Part shown: positions 16,967-25,900 of the stretch, one piece after another
How positions within the stretch are numbered: the first letter of the stretch is position 1
How the letters are laid out: each line of letters starts with the position of its first letter
Assembly: GCA_022843745.1 (NCBI GenBank)
Contig: JALHNB010000046.1
Span: 1 to 56,247, forward strand
From: Anaerolineae bacterium
Lineage (GTDB): Bacteria; Chloroflexota; Anaerolineae; Aggregatilineales; Phototrophicaceae
DNA: 56,247 nt
Reading direction: 5' to 3'
Made by a program: the position numbers and the translations under genes
The notes under the pieces: generated by a model
Told to the model about the DNA's origin: nothing
Database searches by the model: none
Seen by the model: the letters and a program-made list of their open reading frames with translations, nothing else

Positions 16967-17812
16967 TTATTGTTGGTCAAAGGAGTAGCATGTTACTCGA
17001 ACACCAACATCTTTTTGTCTTGACATAATGAGCATAATGTACTCACTCTCCCCATTTCCGAGGAGCGACACTAGCTCTGCACCCCCACGGAATTTCCCCG
17101 TGATTTGGTTCAGCACGCAGATGGCATCTTGGCTGCTTACGCCGGTGGAATAGCCTTCATAATCTTTGTCTTCTGATTGCCCAAACCAGTAAAAATAGAG
17201 CGGCTTTCTCAGATTTCGAGCAGGCTCACCTGTCGCGTTATTAATCATTTTGAGGCAACCGTAGCTGGCTTTGATATAGCCCTGCCCTGATTCTGCTAAG
17301 GCAAAAAATTTACCTTGCCCGTCTTCGTTAACATTGACCAACTCGCCGCCGCCCTCAAACTCACCCTCCATACCAAGTAAATAGCATAAACTGTCATCTG
17401 GATCCAGTTCTCGCACTTGATTATTCCCTTCATTCCCCTCATAGGTTGTGATATACCACTCGGTGACAGTGACACCATCAAATATGGTATAGGGATAGCA
17501 ACGAGCGCCAGCCACTACACCCTCTTTATTCGACTTCCCGCCTAACATCCAGTAGCTAAAATCGGGACCACCGTTGTATATCCAGACTGACTCTCTAGAA
17601 CCTCGGAAGTTGCCACCTACTGCCGTTAAAACACAGAAGCCTTCATGGACACTCATCATTTGCTCTTCTGGTTCGCCCTGGGCCCATTCGTAGTTCACAC
17701 CAACTTCATCTTCATCGCCTTCTGCATTTGTAGGTGCAATTTGCCCAAAATAGCCCGAAATTGTTGCAAGTACCAAAACGAAGACCGATACGATTCGACG
17801 TTTACTTTTCAT
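16967..17812 (-). CDS. secreted protein with three internal repeats
   Basis: A 281-aa exported protein. Residues 1-30 form a signal peptide (basic MKSKRR, hydrophobic VFVLVLATISGYF, cleavage near TNA-EG). The mature part holds three repeats of about 75 residues: FCVLTAVGGNFRGSRESVWI ... GARCY, LCYLLGMEGEFEGGGELVNV ... YGCL and ICVLNQITGKFRGGAELVSL ... VTCY. Each starts with a Cys before xL, has a G.F.GG.E.V core and ends in a second Cys, so one disulfide per repeat is likely. The domain family is unknown to me. It is the last gene of the 17-21 kb set, 113 bp after the Ser-rich microprotein, and may be an external binding partner. Confidence 0.75.
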   Translation of the reverse strand: MKSKRRIVSVFVLVLATISGYFGQIAPTNAEGDEDEVGVNYEWAQGEPEEQMMSVHEGFCVLTAVGGNFRGSRESVWIYNGGPDFSYWMLGGKSNKEGVVAGARCYPYTIFDGVTVTEWYITTYEGNEGNNQVRELDPDDSLCYLLGMEGEFEGGGELVNVNEDGQGKFFALAESGQGYIKASYGCLKMINNATGEPARNLRKPLYFYWFGQSEDKDYEGYSTGVSSQDAICVLNQITGKFRGGAELVSLLGNGESEYIMLIMSRQKDVGVRVTCYSFDQQ

Positions 17813-17925
17813 GAGATTACAATTCTCCTCTGTTTACGTTCATTGATTGGACGAAATTGCTATGAAAGGTGGCTCAATATTGCGAGTATTAAGTCACCCC
17901 TGTGTGAGCGGGACGGCTATTCCAG

Positions 17926-18201
17926 CTAGAACAGCGAGTCAGAAATACCTGAGCTGCTCATGCTGCTGTCCGTTGGTGAACTGATGGACGAGATGCCGGA
18001 CATGCCCGTATCCATAGAGCTGATAGACGAGATGCCAGACATGCCGCTGTCTGTTGGTGAGCCGACACTACCCGAGATAGGGCTGTCGCCCGTCCCCATA
18101 TTTTGCAGAGCGTCGGCAATACCACCTGTTACACCTCCCACTGCTGAACCGATTGCCGAGGCAATCCCGCTGATGATTGAACCGATAGAGATAGTAGCCA
18201 T
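17926..18201 (-). CDS. Gly/Ser-rich repeat microprotein
   Basis: A 91-aa protein made largely of Gly, Ser, Ile and Met. Residues 1-34 are an amphipathic, glycine-zipper-like segment (ISIGSIISGIASAIGSAVGG). The rest is repeats: two perfect GMSGISSISS units with variants, ending SDSLF. A very strong ribosome site (TAGGAGG, 5-6 nt) precedes the ATG. It has no cysteine or signal peptide. Composition suggests either a small membrane-active or pore-forming peptide or a precursor for modification of the Ser-rich tail. Flanking genes on the same strand encode the secreted three-repeat protein and two membrane proteins. Family unknown. Confidence 0.7.
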   Translation of the reverse strand: MATISIGSIISGIASAIGSAVGGVTGGIADALQNMGTGDSPISGSVGSPTDSGMSGISSISSMDTGMSGISSISSPTDSSMSSSGISDSLF

Positions 18202-18385
18202 ATATTCCTCCTAAAATGTGGTTGCTGAAACATCACAGACTTTGAGACAGGCTTTCAGTTTTCGTATATTTGTTTCCTTTCTTTCTCTATTGACTCCGCG
18301 TACCCTCGTGGCCCAATATCGTTAATATTGAGCCACCTCGGTCTAAGCAGGTTTCATACTTGATCTCGACAGCGACTTTCTGTCC

Positions 18386-18766
18386 TTAGCGACGCAACGA
18401 CAAGATAATCCACCACAAACCAATACCAATCGCAAAACCCACTGGCCCGGCGACAGCAACAGACGCGGTCAAAATGACTGTGCCGATGAACGACCCCACC
18501 CAGTCGATGCGCCAGGTGGGGCGATTCTCCGTTCTAGCCGCAACGGCATGTTGGATTTTTGGCAGGTCACGTCGTTCAATTGGGCGACGGTAGTAACACG
18601 CTTTGCACCAGTTATTGGATAAATTGGAGTTTTCCTGTTTGACCCAACGGGCGCATTCCAGACAAATCATCTTGCCACAGTGGTTACACTTTACTTGTGC
18701 GCGCCGTGTGGGGTGATACACACAGGACACTTTCGTTTGAATTGGCATGTGCTGGTTAGCGGTCAT
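18386..18766 (-). CDS. B-box-like zinc-finger membrane protein
   Basis: A 126-aa protein. Residues about 12-60 hold CVYHPTRRAQVKCNHCGKMICLECARW, then WCKACYYRRP, eight Cys/His positions as in bacterial B-box-type zinc fingers. The C-terminus (WRIDWVGSFIGTVILTASVAVAGPVGF...WWIILSLRR) forms one or two membrane helices ending in a basic tail. The last 42 residues are almost the same as those of the next gene upstream (18793-19098). The finger probably faces the cytoplasm. Zinc binding and membrane location follow from motifs; the biological role is unknown. Confidence 0.75.
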   Translation of the reverse strand: MTANQHMPIQTKVSCVYHPTRRAQVKCNHCGKMICLECARWVKQENSNLSNNWCKACYYRRPIERRDLPKIQHAVAARTENRPTWRIDWVGSFIGTVILTASVAVAGPVGFAIGIGLWWIILSLRR

Positions 18767-18792
18767 CGATACCCCACCTTATAAGGAAGCAA

Positions 18793-19098
18793 TCATCGAC
18801 GCAACGACAGGATGAACCACCAGAGCGCGATCCCAACGACAAATCCGATGGGGCCAGCCACAGCAACCGATGCAGTCAAAATGATGGTTCCGATGATTGA
18901 CCCGACCCAGTCGATCCGCCATGTTGTTCGTTGGCGATAGTAGTCCGGTTTATTCAAAAGAGAGGGCAGCTGATAGCGAACACGATGCTGGTTGCGCCCT
19001 GCATGTCTGCTGAGCGGCTCCCGATGGAATTCCTGACGGTACTGGGTCGGTAACTGGTACTTGACGTTCTGAACGTTGGACGATGATTTACGGTTCAT
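18793..19098 (-). CDS. membrane protein sharing its C-terminus with the zinc-finger protein
   Basis: A 101-aa protein from ATG 19098, which has GGAGAGAG before it; an in-frame ATG at 19185 lacks one. The N-terminal 55 residues are basic and Gln/Tyr-rich (NVQNVKYQLPTQYRQEFHRE) and lack the zinc finger. The C-terminus WRIDWVGSIIGTIILTASVA ... WWFILSLRR is about 85-90% identical to that of the neighbour. The two genes arose by duplication or domain swapping of a membrane anchor, with different soluble parts. It follows the AAA ATPase gene on the same strand. Confidence 0.7.
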   Translation of the reverse strand: MNRKSSSNVQNVKYQLPTQYRQEFHREPLSRHAGRNQHRVRYQLPSLLNKPDYYRQRTTWRIDWVGSIIGTIILTASVAVAGPIGFVVGIALWWFILSLRR

Positions 19099-19242
19099 TT
19101 CTCTCTCCTCACTTGACTGATCGTTCTTGATTGCTAAACCGACTATCGCTACGAGTGGTTGTGATGGGACGCTTTTCGAAATCAAACAGCTTTTTTCTAC
19201 TCATGCGCGAGTTCACCCCAAGATCTCTGACCTGTGCCCGCA

Positions 19243-20571
19243 TCATGAGTAGAGCATTTCAACTTCTTTGACTTGCTCGACTGTTTCAGTCTCATCCTTC
19301 TGCTCTTCACGGTCTTTCACAAACTTGTCCCGCGCGTCGTTCTCTGCCTTGAGCGTGTCGAAAGAATGCATGAGCAGTTCAACCGGCAATTTGTCGGGTA
19401 CTCTGCCGGCATCGAGGCATTGTTGGGCATACGCGATACGTGCTTGGAGCGCCATTGTTCGGACAAACGCCCCTGTATGACCAACCAGCAACGGCCCAAG
19501 CGCACGTTGAGACTCGTGCCACTGTTCGTCCAGATAAGACTTGAGCATCAGTTCTGCCTGAGGGGCGTCCGTCAACGGCGGCACAATGAAGATGCGGTCA
19601 AGGCGTCCAGGGCGCTTGACGCGCACGTCGATCGCTTCGGGGTAGTTGGTTGTGGCGACCAGTAGAGTGCCGTACTTATTCAGGATCGTTTCATTGCCAT
19701 CGAGTACGTTAAGGATCGACGCTTTCTGCGATTTGTGCAGATAGGCATCGATTTCTTCAAGCAGGATCATCGTCGGGCATTCACTTTGAGCAGCGATAGC
19801 GAGCGCACGCTCAATCTTGGCGAACGTTGCGCCATTACAATCTGAGCCAGAGACGTAAATGACGATGTACCCTTGGTCAAGCATCCAGCGTGCCAATGCG
19901 GTCGTCAACATGGTCTTGCCTGTGCCGGGAATGCCTGCCAGCAAAATCTTATAGAAGGGTTTCAAGTCGAGCTGGCTATAGATCTCGACTCCGCTATTGA
20001 AGAACCCTTCTACCGCATGGAGCACATCTGCCTTAAGCGCTGCTGGCAGGATAACATCGTCAAAGGTCTTATCCGGCTTGAACTCACGAATATTGCCACC
20101 GATGACGAACACCCGCTGCCCTGCGTGCATACGCGCCAGAATCTGGAAGCACTCACGGACGAAGGCGCTCCACACTTCGACGTGTTGCTCTGGAATGCAA
20201 GCCAGCACCTGGTAGTCGAAACCACTGTCCGATTGGAAGTTAGCAACGACCAGCACGTCGAATCGGTCTGAACCTTCGACCGATTCGAAGCGGTAACGAT
20301 ATGCTCCCGACGATAAGCCATTATGACCTTCCACACGCGAGATTTGTGGACAATACTCTTGGGTGATCCCGCTGAAGCCAAATCCCTTGAAGTCTGTTTT
20401 TGGAGTGATACGATTCAGTATCGATTTGGTCATAACCTCTTCATGAGACATCTTCGTCACCCAATGATGTTCAGGGTGAGCCGGAAGCCAGTAGGTTTCG
20501 TTCCACGCGCTCAGAATGTCAATTTTGAGGGAATTGAATAAGGTCGGCTGACTGTTTAAATTCGCATTCAT
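19243..20571 (-). CDS. AAA ATPase of the 17-21 kb set
   Basis: A 442-aa single-ring AAA ATPase. Residues 1-200 are a unique N-terminal domain. Walker A is GIPGTGKT (213-220) and Walker B is TMILLEEID (E272/E273), with sensor 1 in TLLVATTNYPE and the arginine-finger region in RVKRPGRLDRIF. Organisation is like BCS1/FtsH-type remodelling ATPases, but there is no membrane helix or protease domain. AAGGAG precedes the ATG. It probably remodels or translocates a partner, plausibly one of the membrane proteins or the microprotein encoded downstream. That link rests on order and strand only. Confidence 0.88.
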   Translation of the reverse strand: MNANLNSQPTLFNSLKIDILSAWNETYWLPAHPEHHWVTKMSHEEVMTKSILNRITPKTDFKGFGFSGITQEYCPQISRVEGHNGLSSGAYRYRFESVEGSDRFDVLVVANFQSDSGFDYQVLACIPEQHVEVWSAFVRECFQILARMHAGQRVFVIGGNIREFKPDKTFDDVILPAALKADVLHAVEGFFNSGVEIYSQLDLKPFYKILLAGIPGTGKTMLTTALARWMLDQGYIVIYVSGSDCNGATFAKIERALAIAAQSECPTMILLEEIDAYLHKSQKASILNVLDGNETILNKYGTLLVATTNYPEAIDVRVKRPGRLDRIFIVPPLTDAPQAELMLKSYLDEQWHESQRALGPLLVGHTGAFVRTMALQARIAYAQQCLDAGRVPDKLPVELLMHSFDTLKAENDARDKFVKDREEQKDETETVEQVKEVEMLYS

Positions 20572-20773
20572 TTGTTTAGCTCCTTAAACTCAAATAGTTC
20601 AACTTCCGGTCACAGACTCGCCAGAGCGATCAAATTGGTCGCCCATTTTGTCGCTTTCTACATATGTATTCCTTCGTGGGGTTGATTTCTGGACAAACCG
20701 TGAATGATTTTGTGAAAGCTGCGCCGCGCAGGATATCAGCACGACGCAGCTTGTTGATTTGGTTCACAGTCTT

Positions 20774-21448
20774 CTATTCAGAGTCGAACAAATCCGGGCA
20801 TTGTTCGTGCAAAAGCTTGCTGAGCTTTTGTACAGCACGGTTCAGACGTCTGTATGCAGTGTTAGCTTTAGCATCTCGTGTTAAACAGTACTCGCTGCAC
20901 GAAATCCCCTCGATATACCAAGCCTTGACAATATCGCAGTCTTTCTCTCGTAAAAGTTCGACTGTGTCATTGACCTGCTCGTGTAAAATGTTCTGATTCA
21001 TAATCGATTCGACAGATGGCGATGTATCGGTAAAGTCTTCGACTAGCTCTTCCATCCTCTCGCTATGGAGATTTTCCTTCACGATAAACTTGAGAGTTTT
21101 GTTGCGCACGAAGCGCTGCGTCCAGTAGTAGAATTTCCCTTTTCCCTGCCAATTGAAATCCGGCACTTTGCGCTCAATCACCGGCCAAGTTTCGTAGACG
21201 ATACGCATTGCATCGCCTTTGTTCATATACCAATGGTATAAAAGCTGCTCTGAGTGCTTTTCCAGCTTGGGGGTATAGAGCGCCAAATAGTTACACCAAG
21301 CAGGTACACTATGGGACTTGATCTTATCGATCCATGCTCGTTCAATGTGTTCATTGACGTGAGGATCTTCACTCGGCATAATTTCCCTACGATTGCTATA
21401 ATACTGATCCAACAAGTCGTTTAAAAGAAACTCAGTCATGGGTCTCAT
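20774..21448 (-). CDS. sigma-70-family-like RNA polymerase factor
   Basis: A 224-aa protein. A region-2-like helical part (about 85-135: ERKVPDFNWQGKGKFYYWTQRFVRNKTLKFI) is followed by an acidic linker and a region-4-like helix-turn-helix (about 165-215: ELLREKDCDIVKAWYIEGIS, then TAYRRLNRAVQKL). This is the layout of divergent ECF-type factors with an extended N-terminus of about 60 residues. No anti-sigma gene is evident next to it, unless one of the small membrane proteins acts as one. It leads the minus-strand set and may direct its transcription. It diverges from the BTAD-FGE gene. Confidence 0.75.
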   Translation of the reverse strand: MRPMTEFLLNDLLDQYYSNRREIMPSEDPHVNEHIERAWIDKIKSHSVPAWCNYLALYTPKLEKHSEQLLYHWYMNKGDAMRIVYETWPVIERKVPDFNWQGKGKFYYWTQRFVRNKTLKFIVKENLHSERMEELVEDFTDTSPSVESIMNQNILHEQVNDTVELLREKDCDIVKAWYIEGISCSEYCLTRDAKANTAYRRLNRAVQKLSKLLHEQCPDLFDSE

Positions 21449-21620
21449 ACCTATAAACTATCTGCTGATACTTTTCAATCTAGGTAATGATTTCCCGATT
21501 GTTTCCCGATTTTGATAACTGCATCTGAAACAGTGTGAATCCTACAGTTTAGGAGTTGCTACTAGCTCAGGTTTCTATGCTGCCCTATAAAGCGAAGAGT
21601 TAAATTATCTGGATTTGAAT

Positions 21621-22961
21621 ATGGACAAATGGGAAATAAAACTTTTCGGTAACGTGCGGGTACTTAAGAATGGAGAACAGTTACAAATAGCTAAAAATCT
21701 TTCTATCGAGATGTGTTATCGTGTGCTTATATTGCTGGTTTTACGTGGCGAATTGTCCAGAGAACAGATTGGAAAGTATATTCAACTCCGGAAGAACACA
21801 ATTTCCAATGCAAAATCGGCTTTTGATGGTTTAATAGTAGAAGATGATAAAATGCTATATGTCAGTAATGATGTGGTCTTAGATACTGTTAAATTTAATA
21901 ACAAATACCCTAAAGTTAATACGCCATGCAGTGACAAAAATTACTTCCAATCATTAAAGGAAACACTCGATATTTATGAAGGCGGATTGGCTAAAAATAT
22001 AAGTCTGTACGACGCCGATTGGAATGAATTTGATACATATGTGGCTGGTAAGAGGCAGGATTTTGAAAATAAAGCCAAACGTTGTCTAACAAAGTTAATT
22101 GAGTGTTATAAGGCTCAAGGTGAATATACAAAAGCAGGCGAAATACTTAATCAGCACCGCAATAAATTTGCTGATTTTAGCCCACCATCTACATTAGAAG
22201 AGGTCGGTTATTACTTTGACGAAAAAGCTGTTATGCGGATGGCATATGTGCCTCAGGGCTCATTTACTATGGGAAGCTATGCCAACAGAACGGAGCATCT
22301 TCTTGAGGATCAAGCTCCTGCTCATCCGGTGACTGTTAAAAAAGACTTCTGGTTAGATGAAACACCTGTTACAAACGCAAGCTTTAGTAAATTTATATCC
22401 GAGGATGGCTATTCCAGAGAAGAATTCTGGGGCGAAAGTTGGGAATGGAAAGTTCGAGAAATCAAAGATCCACCAAGTGGCTTGGACAAGTCCGATGCGG
22501 CAACTTTGCCCTGTGTTAATGTTTCGTGGTATGAAGCTGCCGCTTACTGCCGCTGGCGAGGCGGACGCTTACCAACTGAAGCAGAATGGGAATATGCGGC
22601 ACGTGGTCCAGATAACAGTCGCTATCCGTGGGGTGAATCGTTTATTGAGGGGAAAGAAGGAAAAGCATATACTCTAGAACCATCGCCTGTTGGCCCTGAA
22701 ATACGCAAAAATGGAGCATCTTGGGTAAAGGTGCTCGACATGTTCGGGAATGTCGGGGAATGGGTCAGCAGTTGCTATCGTAAATATCAGTATGAGAACA
22801 GCAGCGAGGATATACCTCTCATAACATGTGAGGCTCGAGTTTGCCGCGGTGGTATTCCTGCTGCCCCTAATTTAATAGAATACACAATCACCTATCGTGC
22901 GTATCGGGACCCCGAACAAGGTGCAAAGAACATTGGCTTTCGATGCGCTCGTGACGTGTAA
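21621..22961 (+). CDS. SARP/BTAD regulator fused to an FGE-sulfatase-fold domain
   Basis: A 446-aa fusion. Residues 1-90 form a winged-helix DNA-binding domain (KLFGNVRVLKNGEQL, LREQIGKYI-like core) and about 100-190 a BTAD helical domain (EGEYTKAGEILNQHR-type repeat). From about 205 to the end is an FGE-sulfatase (SUMF1-like) domain: YVPQGSFTMGS, RLPTEAEWEYAARG, DMFGNVGEWVSS, NIGFRCARD. The classical FGE catalytic Cys pair is not evident, so the domain may bind a ligand rather than make formylglycine. An in-frame TTG lies 6 nt upstream. It is the only plus-strand gene in this region, facing the sigma gene across about 170 bp of shared promoter DNA. A sensor-regulator role is inferred. Confidence 0.82.
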   Translation: MDKWEIKLFGNVRVLKNGEQLQIAKNLSIEMCYRVLILLVLRGELSREQIGKYIQLRKNTISNAKSAFDGLIVEDDKMLYVSNDVVLDTVKFNNKYPKVNTPCSDKNYFQSLKETLDIYEGGLAKNISLYDADWNEFDTYVAGKRQDFENKAKRCLTKLIECYKAQGEYTKAGEILNQHRNKFADFSPPSTLEEVGYYFDEKAVMRMAYVPQGSFTMGSYANRTEHLLEDQAPAHPVTVKKDFWLDETPVTNASFSKFISEDGYSREEFWGESWEWKVREIKDPPSGLDKSDAATLPCVNVSWYEAAAYCRWRGGRLPTEAEWEYAARGPDNSRYPWGESFIEGKEGKAYTLEPSPVGPEIRKNGASWVKVLDMFGNVGEWVSSCYRKYQYENSSEDIPLITCEARVCRGGIPAAPNLIEYTITYRAYRDPEQGAKNIGFRCARDV

Positions 22962-22977
22962 TCTGAAACGTTGATTA

Positions 22978-25900
22978 TCACTTCGATGGTTTCGAGTGTC
23001 GCGAGCGTTTTAATGCGTCTATCCGATCTTTAAGATTTTGAATCCGTTGTTCAATCTTTTCTAAGCGATCGAGCGCATCCACTTTCACATATATGTCTCG
23101 CCCTTGCTCTAAGTAGTCTAATGCTATTTGGAGCGATTTGAGATTCGCTGGCTCATCTCCCTGCCTGTCATAGACGCTTGCCAATTCTGCACGATGGCAG
23201 CCCCAATTTACATTCATTTCAGTGGTGCGGTCACTAGTTTCAATTGCGGATTGCAATAAATCTTTTGCTGTACCATAGTCCCCGTGCATCCGGTGAAGTT
23301 GTCCCAATTTGCACATCATACACGCTGCATTCTCTACTTCATCGGGGTATGCTGCCTGCATTTCCTGCCAGTGACTGAGATAGAGAAACGCAGCTTCATG
23401 TTTACCCAGGCCAAAACTGATGTCGCCGCAGTACTCAAACAACCTTACCAGTGCGTCCTGCTCTCCGCTTTTATACGCTGCACGGATCGCCCGACTGAAA
23501 TGCAGAAGCGCCCGCCGCTTTTGAGGCGGCTCGGTATTCATAAGGATACTGCCCAGGCGGCGTTCGTTGCAGAGGACGTTGTGGTGATTTTCGTACTGAC
23601 GGCTGCTGATGGCAGCACGCTCTAGCAGTTCGACGGCGGTTTCATGTTGTCCGGTAGCTTCACAGATCTGTGCCCAGTGGCACAATCCACAACCGATATC
23701 CGTATCAAGGTTGAAGGAACTCCAAATCTGGAAATGATTAAGAGCCTCTTCGTAACGCTGTTGAGCTTGGTAGGTTTTTGCCAAACGAAGATGACACTCT
23801 GTCAGCAATGCTGTGTTCCCTCGTTGTGTGGCAGCATCCAAAACCGCATTAATACATCGGATGGCCGAGTCGCCATCCTCGAGATGGTTATACATGGCTG
23901 CACATTGGATCAATGTCTCTAGTGCTTCTTCCGCGTCCCTCTTGAATGCGATTACCTCAGCTCTTCTGAGCCACTCAGGTGTCCGTGATTCGTCGGTGTT
24001 GATATATGCCTGTGCTAACCCAATGTAACAGCGCATTTGGCGTTGTTCGTCATTCGTGTTTTCAAGTGCGCGGTGAAAGTATTCAATTGCTAGGCGAAAA
24101 TCAGGAAACTCTAAAGAGGCATATATAGACGCTATCATATAACTTAACTCGTACCCCAGGTTGGAATCCGCCTCTCGTATGAATGGTAATGCCCTTGCCA
24201 TCCAGATAGCAGCATTTTTGAAGGCTTTTAGCTCAAAATAATGAAGTCCCAATTTAAGACACGCTGCGCTGGCTTCCATTTCATTTGGAAGGCGACCGGT
24301 CATTACTTCATGATATTCATCAGCATGATCGTAGAGTCCCGCTTCTAACGCCATGGCGAAGAGACTCTGATAAATATCCATATCTTCGCTATGGGTTTGT
24401 TGGAGCAGTCTAAACATATCGATGAGACATGTTTCGAGTTGAGGAATCCAACCGTTATCGTGGTAATAGTGGGCGAGGATTTGATAGCAGAAAATCTGCA
24501 GATCATATATGCGTTCTCTCCCAGCGACAGCCACAGCTTTCGTAATATACTGTATACTCTGTTCTATATGTCGATCAGGATTTTCTTCTCGCTGATATAA
24601 CAATCCCAATTGAAGGTAAGCAACTACTTCCTCAAAAGGATGTTTGTGCTCTTGTGCTAGCAAAAGGGCTTTCTTATATTCTTCACGAGCTTCCACATAA
24701 TTCTTTTGGGACAGATAGATATTTGCGCTCATTTGCGCCCATTGGATGGCAGGGATGTTGAATTGTGCCTTTTCACGGAGTGACTGAATCTCATTCAAAA
24801 GCGTTACATTATCAACAAACTGACCACTTTCTCGAAGTTTGTCAATTACAGTTTCCCAAAGATTGTATAACTCAAGAGCGTAATCATGCAGATTATCGGG
24901 GTTGTCCTCTATTTCACGCCATGTTTTGTCAATATTGAGGTGCGCATCTAAGTATTCCTCACGCGCGATGTGTAGCTCAATACGCCGTAGCCTATGGCAG
25001 ACTGAATTCTGCCGATTCTGGGTAGTTGCAGTGAATTTAATTGCCTTATCAATGTAACCTTCAGCTTCATCTAATTCTTTATTCTTGGCACAAATTTTGC
25101 CTAAATGACAAAGACGACACCCTTGTCCAGAATAGTAACCCATGTCTTCCGCTATGAACTGAGCGGACGCAAGCGTTTTCTGTGAATCATTGTCCAACTC
25201 TAGTTTATAAAATGCCTTACCAATTCGTGTAAGCTGATCCACTTTAAATTCACTGTTGGTAAGTTGGCCCGTTGCATCTAAAGCCTTGCTGAACAGTGTA
25301 GCGATTTTTTCTTTATCATGATCTTGGTCCAGTTTTTGAAACGTTTCAGCAAGATCGACTGCAACGCTTGAAGCTTGGACAGGATCATCTGCATATGGTA
25401 GCGCTGCCTGATAATTAGCAACTGCTTCTTGAGGATTATTACGCTCATTGTAACAATCTGCAATACCCATACATACTTCGACATAACTTTTCCGCTCAAA
25501 CTCTGCCTGCTTTTCATAAACCATTCTCGCATTCACCAACACGCTTAACGCTTTATCTAGCATATGAGGGGGAGGAGGGATTTGCCGCAATTTGGCTTCA
25601 TATTTTCTTCTCCATTCCTTATGCATTTCCAGATATCCATTTCCAATAACCTGGAGCAGATCAGCTTGTTCTTTCGGTTCATTGTTATTTCCATAAAAGC
25701 CCGCAATTATTTCAAGCAGGTCGAGTGCCTTCTGCATGAAACTATTCTGACTACTTTTATCTCCCGTTAGCGGTATATATTGGCGCAAATTCTTGCCAGC
25801 ATACTCTGGCTTATGGGCTAAACAGCAGGCAAACATGCCCAACAAATTTGCAAAATAAGGCATGAGAAGCTCGTCACTCTTGGGTTGCTGCCTGTGACTA

